Source: Panax quinquefolius
Taxonomy: Eukaryota > Streptophyta > Magnoliopsida > Apiales > Araliaceae
Assembly (NCBI GenBank): GCA_020205615.1
Contig: CM035171.1
Span: 125,058,161-125,122,160 of the forward strand
Length of the DNA: 64,000 bases
Reading direction: 5' to 3'
Shown one piece after another: positions 19,275-30,198 of this stretch. The notes under the pieces are model-generated. The model was not told the DNA's origin, made no database searches, and saw only the letters and a list, made by a program, of their open reading frames with translations. Position numbers and translations under genes: made by a program. Numbering within the stretch: position 1 is the stretch's first letter; every line of letters begins with the position of its first letter.

Positions 19275-21973
19275 TGTAAGACCCCAACTTATTATTAATG
19301 AAATTTAATTTTCTCTATTTATTATTTTGAAATAGTAAGGGTTGATGTGATTAATGTGGATAGTTAGGGGTAAAATACGCAAATACTTCAAAATAAGCAA
19401 GTGGTTATAAAATATTCATTGTTGTCGGGGAATATTCGTTTGGTCGTGGAATATTAAATCTTTGTCGGGGAATATTAAATGACGGCCAAGTAATGACCGT
19501 GTATGGCCCCATGAAAGCGATTGGATGAAGAAAGCGCAGCAAAAATAAGTGGTTTAAAAATAAGCTAGCGTAGTTATTCACAGATTATCTTGTTAAAATA
19601 CCCTTGGTGGTTAAAACACGATGAAGCATTGCGGTATTGCACCAATTGTTGATTCTTACGTAAGAAGGCACTTACTCGATAATGGTTACGGTAATTCTTA
19701 TTCGATTATTTTATTGAGTTAATAATTGTTGCGTTGATATTTTATATTCTTTGTTGTTTGATAATTGTCATTTACGGTTATTTTCATTATCGAAGCAATA
19801 ATTCATATTATCGAATAATATTATTAGATAACATTATTGGCAATGTCTAGAAAGTTACACATACAGGAGAGGTTTGGTCACCTAATTGCTTGCGCCAAGA
19901 AGAAGAAATTCTTATTGGAAAGCCCCTCTTTCACGGGAAGCGCACGGTTGTCGATATTGTGATTACTGTAATATTATTTGTGAATAATTAATTATTGATT
20001 CATATGATGAGGAAAATATTGATTTTATCTGGATATAGATGGAGAAAAATTTTAAATGTGACAATTGTTGAAAATTGAAATTTTATCTTTTTACGATAAA
20101 ATAATTCTTTTAAATATATTATTATATTTTAATAATATAATAATGGTGATATTTTACAACGAATGTGGAATATATGAGTATCTGAGGAGGAAGAGTATTT
20201 TTGTTGCAATAAATGTTTAAAACATGTTAAACATGTCGGTGGACCCCATTTATTATTTGAAATTTGATTATAAGCTTGTAAAATCCCCGTTTGTGGATTT
20301 GGTCAATTTTGTTTGGAATTTGAAAAACATTCTTACGCAAAGTTGTAGAGAATTGAATTTCCTATAAAAACACGCGAGATTCGAATTTTCTGATAGAATG
20401 GCTATTTATTATGAATTATTGAAGTTACGAAGCTCAAAATAATTGATTTTGGAAGTTTAAAATATTTTAAATAATAAAAACGTTTTTTTTGTTTGTTTTG
20501 TGGGCTACAACATGTGCATAATGAGCTGAGATCAGATCTAGGAAGGTGGGCGTAGAAATCTTAATATATATATTAATATTATATTAAATTTTTCTGCTTT
20601 GGTGTTCTAAGCATTTTTTCTATAAATAGGGTCTTGGGTTAGAATTGAAAATCACACGAAGCTGAAGTTTTCTCTCTCTATATTATCGAGCGTATTCTTG
20701 TGAGTATTTTGAGTATACTTTGAGTATTGTTAGGCGGTGCAAGTTTCCTTGATCTATTATACCGTTATTCAAATTTAGAAGTCTTAATCTTTCGAGGTAA
20801 AGGATGTTAATTTCTTCTCGAATGATATTATTTCTTCAATATCATTATCTTTGAAATATTGGTTGGAACTTTTTATCAAATTTGGAACTTTTCATGTCGG
20901 GTTTCTTATTCATGAGTTCTTATTCACGAGTTCTTATTCATGAGTTACTTATTCACGAGTTATTATTCACGAATACTATTCAGTAGGCGTGAAGATGTTT
21001 TTGTGTGAATTTCTATCTTTTGGTGTGTGAGTTACTATTCACGATATCTGGCACTATTCAATAGAAAAATAAAATTTCTTCTTTTGTCCAAAATATCTAT
21101 TACGGATACTAGCTTTGATTGTATCCATGTTTTGATCATTCTTGAATTTTACACCACTATGATCATTTTTGAGGTATTTTTGAACATGGATAAAACAAAA
21201 GTACGAATCCTTAATCCTTGTCATTTTGTTTCCTTTGGATTCGTTTCTTTAAAAATATTTTTCATCATCCTCGGTCTTAAATGATGATATTATTGAATAT
21301 CTTTGGCACTGTAGTGCAAAGATGAATGATTTCTGAAGACTATCTTTGGTAGTAGTCTGAAGATGAGCAGTGTTTAGATGAACATGACGGTGATGAATAT
21401 CTTTGGCTGTAGTGCAAAGATGAATATTTGATTCAGATGTATATTGATTGATGTACGAGGGATAAAAGATAGAGCGATGAACTTTTAAATTCATACATAG
21501 AAGATAGTAGTTTGCATTCTCTACTTAACTCTTCTAATGAATTATTATTTCATTGCGAATATTGATTTAAAATTTGTTGTCTATTGTATTCTATTAGATT
21601 TTTCCTGTTGAAGACTAACGATAAATTTGTTGTATATTATCTTAGTCATAATATTCTTTCTTGGGCTAGTTGAGCTCACCCTTTTCCTTTTTGTTCCATT
21701 TTTTTTTCTCGGGAGGCAAGAATATAACGAGTATGAGTCGAGGTATGGAATGAAGGTTTTAGAAAGAATTGTTTAGTAGTCCTCACCATTTTTGTAAAAT
21801 AATGTATCAATAAATGTGATGAGGATTTATTTGAGTATAGATATTGTGCAGAAGATAATATTTGTATTCAAACTCACGCTTTTCTGATTTGTAATAATAA
21901 AGTTGTAGTTGTTTACGTACCATGTATTGATAACTCAGAATGGGTGATGTATACCTATTTTGGGGGCGTCACA
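19275..21973 (+). mobile_element. solo LTR, gypsy family B
   Basis: Starts TGTAAGACCCCAACTTATTA and ends TTTTGGGGGCGTCACA, with perfect duplications ACCGG (19270-19274 and 21974-21978). Length 2699 bp. Features in order: AT-rich U3; TATA box (TCTATAAATAGGG near 20620-20635); tandem TTCTTATTCAYGAG words (about 20905-20975); the hairpin array (21293-21429); and a terminal block shared with family A (GAGCTCACCC, TCCTCACCA, GTATTCAAACTCAC, GGTGATGTATACC). It is inserted in a family C LTR. Confidence 0.93.
21293..21429 (+). repeat. LTR hairpin array (family B version)
   Basis: The clearest units pair ATCTTTG (21299-21305) with CAAAGAT (21317-21323), and again 21399-21405 with 21415-21421, around the loop GCTGTAGTG or GCACTGTAGTG. 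A degenerate unit lies between. Same array in the other B LTRs: 24743-24963 (five units), 32276-32470 (four), 40786-40926 and 46968-47099 (three each). It lies downstream of the TATA box, so it would be transcribed. Confidence 0.7.
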
Positions 21974-22690
21974 ACCGGGTTTGGTTCCTTCCTTTGATCA
22001 ACGTTAGTCACCCAAGTGTTTGGCTTCTAGAGGTGATCCATCAAGGAAAAAGAAGAATTCAAGAAGATGGGTATTTGGCAAAACCCTATTTTTTCTATCT
22101 CTCATTGAAAAAGGTGTACTCTCCCAACTATTGGAATTACGTATTCTATGAAAACGTCAACAACCACCTCACCCATAATAAGACTCCTCTTATTTATAGA
22201 TGTGGACAACCCTCCTTAACAATTAAGGAATTGAGTTTTATTTTAATTAATTAAACTCATTTTAATTAATTAGGCTCCCAATCTTATTAGGAATAATTAA
22301 TTAAACTCTTTTAATTAATTAGCCTCCTAATCTTATTAGGATATTTGAGAGTACTTTTATTAATTAATTCTCAAACTCCTTTAGGAATTAAATAATAATA
22401 ATAATAATAGTAATAATAATAATAAGACTCCTCTTATTAATTTATATTTAATATTTCTAAAATATTAAATAATAAATATTAAGTTATTTAATTTATTCTA
22501 TCACCATAGATTAAATTAAATATACTTAACTTATTATTACGATTATGCCATTTACTTCTTAAATAATTATTCTTCCTTTTATGGTGTGACCCTTTAGGTT
22601 CTCCATATTAAATAGGTTGTGAATAAATCAATTAGAACAATTCTAATCTTATTTAAATAAATAAATTAAACTATTAATTTATTTAAATAA
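21974..22690 (-). repeat. family C LTR, second piece
   Basis: Continues the C sequence interrupted at 19274 (TTCCTTCCTTTGATCAACG, CTTATTTATAGATG, runs of AATTAATTAA). On the minus strand it contains a TATA-like CTATAAATAAGAGGAGTC, consistent with a reverse LTR. It stops at 22690 where gypsy element G1 starts, and almost the same segment recurs at 41474-42181. Confidence 0.8.
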
Positions 22691-25496
22691 GTAAGACCAG
22701 AATTTTTTTTAAATAAAAGGAATTTCCTTTATTTATTATTTTGAAATAGTAAGGGTTGATTTGATTAATGTGGATAGTTAAGGGTTAAATCATAAATATT
22801 TCAAAATAAGCAAGTGGTTATAAAATATTCATTATTATCGTGGGGAATATTCGTTTGGTCGTGGAATATTAAATCTTTGTCGGGGAATATTAAATGCTGA
22901 CAAGCTTGACCGTGTGTGGGCCCCATGAGCGATTGGATGAAAAAAGCGACAAATATAAGTTGTTTTTTTAAATACTTGGCGTAGTTATTCACAGATTATC
23001 TTGTTGGAATACCGGTGGTTAAAACACACTGTCTGGCGTTGTTGAGCGGTAGCTGCGGTATTGCACCAATTATTGATTCTTACGTGAAGGCCTTTACTCG
23101 ATAATGGTTACGATAATTCTTTATTCGATATTTTATTGAGTTAATAATTCTTTGCGTTGATATTTTATATTCTTTGTTGTTTGATAATTGTCATTTACGG
23201 TATTTTTCATTATCGAAGCAATAATTCATATTATCTGAATAATATTATTAGATAACATTATTGGCGATGTCTAGAAAGTTACATCTAAGGAGAGGTTTGG
23301 TCACTAATTGCGGCGATGAAGAAGAAATTCTTATTGGAAAGCCCCCTCTTTCAGGAGCGCTGGTTGTCGATATTGTGATTACGTAATATTATTTGTGAAT
23401 AATTAATTATTGATTTATATGATGAGAAAATATTGATTTTATGTGGATATAGATGGAGAAAATTTTTAAAATGACAATTGTTGAAAATTAATATTTTATC
23501 TTTTACGATAAAATAATTCATTTAAATATATTATTTTAATAATATATTAATGGTGATATTTTACAACGAATGTGGGATATATGAGTATATGAGGAGGAAA
23601 GTATTTTTGTTGCAATAAATGTTTAAAACACATTAAACATGTGTCGGTGGACCCCATTTATTGGTGAAATTTGATTATAGCTTTTGTAAAATCACCCGTT
23701 TGTGGATTTGGTCAATTTCTATTTGGAATTTGGAAAAACTTTCTTCTGCAAAGTTGTAGAGAATTGAATTTCCTATAAAAACTCATGAGATTCGAATTTT
23801 TCTGATGAAAGGGCTATTTATTATGAATTATTGAAGTTAGAAGTTAAAATAATTAATTTTTGGGAGTTTTAATTAATTTTTTTGAAAAACGTTTTTTGTC
23901 ACTTAGTTGGCTCACATGTGATTCAAATGGTTGAGATCAGTTGTGAAGGTGGGCTAAGGAAAATGTGAAAAAAATATTAATATTATATTAAATTTTACGC
24001 TTTGGTGTTTCAAGCATTTTCTATAAATAGGGTCTTGGGTTAGAATTGAAAATCACACGAAGCTGAAGTTTTCTCTCTATATTATCGGCGTATTCTTGTG
24101 AGTATTTTGAGTATACTTTGAGTATTGTTAGGCGGTGCAAGTTCCTTGACTATATACGTTATTCAAGCTAGAAATCTTGATCTTTCGAGGTAAGGGATAT
24201 TATTTTTTTGTAATGATATTATTTCTTGATATCATTATCTTTGAAATATTGATCTGAAGTTTTATCAAATTTGGAACTTTTTCGTATCGGGGTTACTATT
24301 CTTATTCATGAGTTCTTATTCATGAGTTCTTATTCACGATTCTTATTCATGATTCTTATTCACGAGATTCTTATTCACGAGTCTTATTAATGAAGCGTGA
24401 AGATGTTTTTTGTGGAATTTCTATCTTTTGGTGTCGAGATTCTTATTCACGTATCGGCCTTATTCGCATATCTGACACTATTCACGTATCTGGTCTATTC
24501 ATAGAAAAATAAAATTTCTTCTTTTAAGTCAAAACATCTAATACGGATCTAACTACGATTGTATCCGTGTTTTGATCATTCTTGAATTTTACACCACTAT
24601 GATTATTTTTGAGGTATTTTTGGGCGTGGATAAAACCAAGTACGAATCCTTAATCCTTAATCCTTGTCATTTTGTTTCCTTTGGATTCGTTTCTTAAAAA
24701 AAAAATATTTTTCATCATCCTCGGTCTTAAATGATGATATTATGGAATATCTTTGGCTGTAGTGGAAAAGATGAATGATTTCTTAAGAATATCTTTGGCA
24801 CATGTAGTGCAAAGATGAATGATTTCTGAAGAATATCTTTGGCTTTGTAGTGCAAAGATGAATGAGAAGAATATCTTTGGCCGTGAGTGCAAAGATGAGC
24901 AGTGTTTAAATGAACATGACCCGGTGATGAATATCTTTGGCTGTAGTGCAAAGATGAATATTTGATTCAGATGTATATTGATTGATGTTCTGGGGATAAA
25001 AGATGAGCGATGAACTTTTAAATTCATACATAGAAGATAGTAGTTTGCATTCTCTCTTAACTCTTCTAATGAATTATTATTTCATTGCGAATATTGATTT
25101 AAAATTTGTTGTCTATTGTATTCTATTATATTTTTTCCTGTTGAAGACTAACGATAATTTGTTGTATATTATCTTAGTCGTAATATTATTCTTCTTGAGC
25201 TAGTTGAGCTCACCCTTTTCCTTTTGTTCCATTTTTCTCGGGAGGCGAGAATATAAGCGAGTGCAGTCGGGGTATGGAATGAAGGTTTTAGAAAGGATTG
25301 TTTAGTAGTCCTCACCATTTTGTAAAATAATGTATCGATAAATGTGATGAGGATTTATTTGAGTATAGATATTATGCAGAAGATAATATTTGTATTCAAA
25401 CTCACAGTTTCTTGTTGTAATAATAAAGTTGTAGTTGTTTACGTACCATGTATTGACTTCGAGAATAAGTGATGTATACCTATTTTGGGGGCGTCG
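22691..25496 (+). repeat. 5' LTR of G1 (family B2)
   Basis: Begins GTAAGACCAG (leading T lost) and ends about TTGGGGGCGTCG just before the PBS. TATA box TCTATAAATAGGG near 24011-24024; hairpin array 24743-24963 with five units, the most of any copy. Confidence 0.88.
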
Positions 25497-25499
25497 CGG

Positions 25500-25511
25500 T
25501 TGGTATCGAGC
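25500..25511 (+). promoter_or_regulatory. primer binding site of G1 (degenerate)
   Basis: TTGGTATCGAGC, differing from the initiator tRNA-Met PBS by loss of one A, directly after the 5' LTR. It is followed by TTAGGGATATGATCTCTGGCG, a leader also found after the LTR at 47642. Confidence 0.75.
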
Positions 25512-25659
25512 TTAGGGATATGATCTCTGGCGGAGATCGGGGAATAGAACTAGGAGGGAGGCGAGTAAATCCTTCGCTAGTGTGTCTACTAAGCTTATTT
25601 GTTAGTTGGTCGGTATATAGGGATATTATGTGATATATTGATTTCCTTAATTAACCCTT

Positions 25660-26830
25660 GTTTTATGGCGATGTATTTGAGAATGTCATTGAGAATATTA
25701 ATGATGGAAATGAGGCCAGTGGAGATGCACTGTACTCACCAGCGAGGAGAGCGTGCTGACAGTGGTGATGTTCCTCATGAACAACACCATTGAAGCGAGA
25801 TGATGAGCGAGGGGATGTTTAGAAGTTTTTTGCGATTCATAAAATCGGACGAGGAGACTTCGTGTTCAAAATCTGAGGAGAAATGATAGCAATTCACGGG
25901 TTGTCACGGTGACAGCGATTCGAAAAGTTGGGACCACGAATTTAAGGAAAGCGGATCCGATCATGGCGGAAACATGGGTCAAACAAATTGCAAGATATTC
26001 GATGTCTTGGGATGCGGAGAAACGAAGGTTCCATTCGCCACCTTATGTTAAAAGTGGCGAAGGCGGACTCTTGGTGGGGATGCGTGAAGCGTACCCATCA
26101 TCCGGTACTTTTCGGCATGTCTTGGGAGGCGTTTGAAGCTATTTAATGACAAATACTTTCACGAAAGTGTTACGTCGTATGAAGGAAGTGGAGTTCATCA
26201 GATTGGAACAAAACAACATGGCGGTGTCTCGATGCGAGGCAAAGTTTGCGAGTTATCGGTTTGCACCTCATTTGGTGGAGAATGAGGAGCGTGTATGGCG
26301 GATGTTTCTTAGAGTTTTGAAACGGCGTCGTCGATATCTCATTTCTCGTAAATTTTCTCTTTATTGAGGATGTTGTAATGAGGGCTCAATTATTAGGCGA
26401 GATAACGATACGGTCGTTGAGGACCCTGACGAGGATCGTGTCGGAGATAGCGATCAGCGAGAATAATGATAACTGCGGAGAAAGAAAGCAGGCGGACGAA
26501 ATGGTAACCACTACGGTGGTAATCATAGCCGTGAAAAATAGAAGAAAAGCGAGTCGGGAGGAGATTTTAAAGAGGAGATTTAACAACGACCATATGAAGG
26601 CAGCGGTCTGCGGCGTGACAAGCTGGTTCTAAGGGAGGAAAGCGACCACCGGTCGTATCTCTACAAATCACGGAAAAAGGACATATCGGTCAAGCGCCCT
26701 AGCAGTTCAAGTATATGCTATAATTGTGGAAAGGAAGGACATATCGCTCGAGATTATGCGATGGCGAAACCTAGTTCGTGAGGACGGTGACTCGAAAAAC
26801 ATCCCGAGAAAAGTCAAAGTCAGCGATTAG
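25660..26830 (+). pseudogene. gypsy Gag remnant of G1
   Basis: Fragments in shifting frames spell a retrotransposon capsid: GMFRSFL, VGTTNLRKADPIMAETWVKQ, TNTFTKVLRRMKEVEFIRLE, SRCEAKFA and LVENEERV. A CCHC zinc knuckle (CYNCGKEGHIARD) follows at 26716-26760. Gag forms the virus-like particle and the knuckle binds the element RNA. Frameshifts and stops occur every 100-250 bp. Confidence 0.85.
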
Positions 26831-29800
26831 GGGAAGGCGTTTGTTGTATTTGGTCATAATCGAGGAACAAGCGAGGTGATCACGGGTAAGCTATTTATAA
26901 ATTCTTGCGAAGTTTATACCTTACGCCAATCTGGGTCTTTACCCATTCATTTATCTCTCTGCATGTGCTCAGCGTTTAAACTTGACTCAGGAGAAATTAG
27001 ACTTTGACCTATCTGTGGAAACTCAGTTAGGAGAAACTTTCATCACATCCTTTGTTTATAAATCTTGTTTGATTGAGTTGGCACCATTACCTTACTTGTT
27101 GACCTTATCTCTTTAAAGATACTTGCTTTTGATGTGATTTTAGGGATTGATTGGTTAACTACTCATCATACCAAAATTGATTGTTTTTCGTAAGGTTGTT
27201 AGTTTTCATATTCTAACTTGACTTTGTTATGCAATTCAACAACTAAACCATTAAAATCGATCATTTATCATATCTAATCATAAAGCTATTCGTTTATTAA
27301 AAAGCGGATGTCAAGCTTTCTTAGCCCATGTTATGGATTTGAATAAAGACACGTCAAATTTGAATAATATTCTGTTGTTATTGACTTTCTGGCGTATTTC
27401 TAGAAGAACTTCCGGTCTACCCCGAGCGTGAAGTTGAATTCTTTATTGATCTTGAACTGGTACAAAGCCCATTTCTAAAACCCATATCGAATGGCTCTAT
27501 TGAACTTGAGGAGTTAAAGGTCAACTACGAGAATTGTTGGACATCGGTTTCATTCGTCTAGTACATCTCCTTGGGGTGCTCTGTTTTATTTGTAAAGAAG
27601 AAAGGCGGGAGTATGCGACTTTGTATTGACTATCGGGGAATTGAACCATGTCACCATCGAGAATAGGTATCCTCTACCTCGTATTGATGACTTGTTTGAC
27701 CGATTCTGAGGGCACAATTCTTTTCAAAAATCGATCTTAGATTACGGATATCATCAATTTGAAGATTAGGCGAGGATATTCAAAAGCGCCTTGAGAACTT
27801 CGGTATGGGCATTATGAATTCTTAGTCGTGTCTTTCGGACTAACTAATGCTCCTGCGGCTTTCATGGATATGATGAGCCAAGTATTCAAGGAATATTTGG
27901 ATCGATTCGTTGTTGTCTTTATTGATGACATCCTCGTATATTCAAAATAGTGAAGATCATGAGCACCATTTGAAATTTGGTACTCGAAGGCCGTGAAAAC
28001 CAACTATATGCCAAATTGAAGAAATCGAGTTACGGCTTGAGGAAGTAGCATTCCTTGGGGCGCGTGGTGTCGAAACATGGAGTATCTGTTGATCCGTGAA
28101 GATTGAAGCAATCTGAAGTTAGGGAACAAGCAGAAGTCGGTGGTGAGAATACGTAGCTTTTGGGCTTATTTGGTTATTATCGGAGATTCGTGGAAGGGTT
28201 TTCTCGAATCGCTACTCCATTAACTTCGGCTAACTTCGGAAGGATACAAAATTCGTTTGGAGCGAAGAATGCGAGAAAAGTTTCAAGAGCTTAAGAGGAG
28301 ACTTATTTATTTTGTTCTAACAATACCATCTGGTTCGGATGGATTTGTTATCTCTGTGATGCTTGAGCAAAGGGTTAGGATGTGTTCTCATGCTGGCGTG
28401 GGAAAGTCATAGCCTATGCCTCGCGACAACTTAAAAGAGTATGAGAGGAATTATCCTACTCATGATCTAGAGTTAGCGGTGATCGTTTTATTAAAAATAT
28501 GGAGGCACTATCTATATATGGGGAGAAAGTGGAGATATATTAGGACCATAAAAAGCCTTAAATATTTCTTCACTCAAAAAAAGAACTCGACATGCGGCGG
28601 TGACGTTGGCTCGAGCTATTGAAGACTACGACCACACTATTGATACCATCTGGTAAAAGCGAGCGTGGTGGTGCGCGTTGAGTAGAAGATCATATGCGAG
28701 GAGCGAGTGCGATGATGTCAAGTATCGCGTAGAGCCGACTTTAATAGAAAAAGTTAAGGTTGCTCGAGCCCGCAGGCGGGGGTGATCGTATGAAGAAGAA
28801 AGTCTGAAGGAGCTATTAGGGGCGAGAATTGATGAAGAAGGAATACTTGAGTCCACTCTAGACTTTGTGTTCTAACGACTACGATTTGAAGTACAAGATT
28901 ATGATGGAGGCACACAATCGCCATTTGCAATCCATCACGGAAGTACTAAAATGTATCGTGATCTTGACATACATTTTGGTGGAACAATATGAGAGAGAGA
29001 TTGCAAAGTTTATCTCGATGTGTTTAACACCCAGCGTGTAAAGGCGGAGCATCTTGTACCTAAGGGTCCGTTGCAACCACTTGAGATTAGGAATGGAAGT
29101 GGGAACACATTACTATGGATTTTCGTTACGGGTCTTCCTACGGTTTCTCAAGGCATCAATCTTATTTGGGTTATTGTTGATAGATTAACCAAAGTCGCTC
29201 ATTTCTTGCCGTCGGAGACTTATTCCTTGAGCGTCTTGCTAGTATGTCGTGAATGAGATTGTGAGGTTGCATGGCATGCTGTATCCATAGTTTGGATCGT
29301 GACCCAAGATTCACTTCAAGATTTTGGGTTAGCTTGCAAAAAGCTATGGAGCGCAGTTTGCGATTTAGTTGACATACCATCCCCAAGCAGATGGATGATC
29401 GAGAGAGGACTATTCAAACTCTTGAAGATCTATTAAGACTACTGTGTCCTAGACTTCAAAGGTAGTTGGGATAAGTATTTACCATTGGTGGAATTCTCCT
29501 ACTGACAACAGTTATCGAGCAAGTATAGGTGTGGCTCCATTTGAAGCATTATATGGGCCGAAAATGTCGTTCTCGATATGTTGGGATGAGGTGGGTGAAG
29601 CAACATTGTTGGGACCGAGTTAATGCGTATGACTAAGAAAAGATCCAAATGATTGACAGCGTATACAAAGCGGCACAAGATCGACAAAAGAGTTATGCGG
29701 ATCTTCATCGAAAGGGCGTGGAATTTAATGTAGGGGATCATGTATTGTTGCGAGTTGCTCCGTGGAAGGAGTTACAAGATTTGGGAAGAGAGGAAAGCTC

Positions 29801-30180
29801 GATCCACGATTTATTGGTCCATTTCAAATTCTTGATTAGGAGTAGGAAATGTAGCTATAGACTTGCGTTACCTCAAAGTATGTCTCGTGTTCATAATGTG
29901 TTTCACATATCTCGTACTTCGTAAATATGTGAAAGACCCGAACCACGTTATTGAGTTAGAAGCCAGGACGAGATAGTAGAAGACTTAGCGTATGAGGAGG
30001 TACTGTCAAGATCTTGGATAGGAAGGAGCATGTCCTACCTATGAAAGGTCATACCACAAGTTAAAGTTTTGTGGAGGAATCATCTTTATAGAGAAATGAC
30101 ACAGGAATTGGAAGCGGAAATGAAAGCGAGGTATCCTCACCTTTTTGAAACACCAGTCGTCGTCGATTTCGAGGGCGAAA
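26831..30180 (+). pseudogene. gypsy Pol remnant of G1 (PR-RT-RH-IN-chromodomain)
   Basis: Order of recognisable parts: protease near 26885-26960 (GKLFINS..EVYTL); reverse transcriptase 27530-28100 with [20 protein letters not shown] and the catalytic [11 protein letters not shown] at 27909-27943; RNase H about 28140-28620; integrase 28880-29650 with WVIVDRLTKVAHFLP and the downstream TIQTLEDLLR passage; then HNVFHIS and a chromodomain-like end about 30000-30170 (KILDRKEHVL). Chromodomains steer integration toward particular chromatin. Many frameshifts; not functional. Confidence 0.87.
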
Positions 30181-30186
30181 TTTCAT

Positions 30187-30197
30187 AAGGAGGGAGG
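30187..30197 (+). promoter_or_regulatory. polypurine tract of G1
   Basis: AAGGAGGGAGG immediately before the 3' LTR start (TTGTAAGACC). It primes plus-strand synthesis. Equivalent tracts lie at about 38759-38769 and 52521-52533. Confidence 0.85.
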
Positions 30198-30198
30198 T

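Noticed and set aside
21293..21429. CRISPR-like array (short repeats with spacers)
   Set aside because: The units are inverted repeats in plant LTRs with near-identical spacers; no cas genes and a eukaryotic context.
25500..30198. Endogenous pararetrovirus or other viral insertion
   Set aside because: Domain order, PBS, PPT, LTRs and chromodomain are those of a Ty3/gypsy chromovirus; no envelope, movement or coat-type gene was seen.
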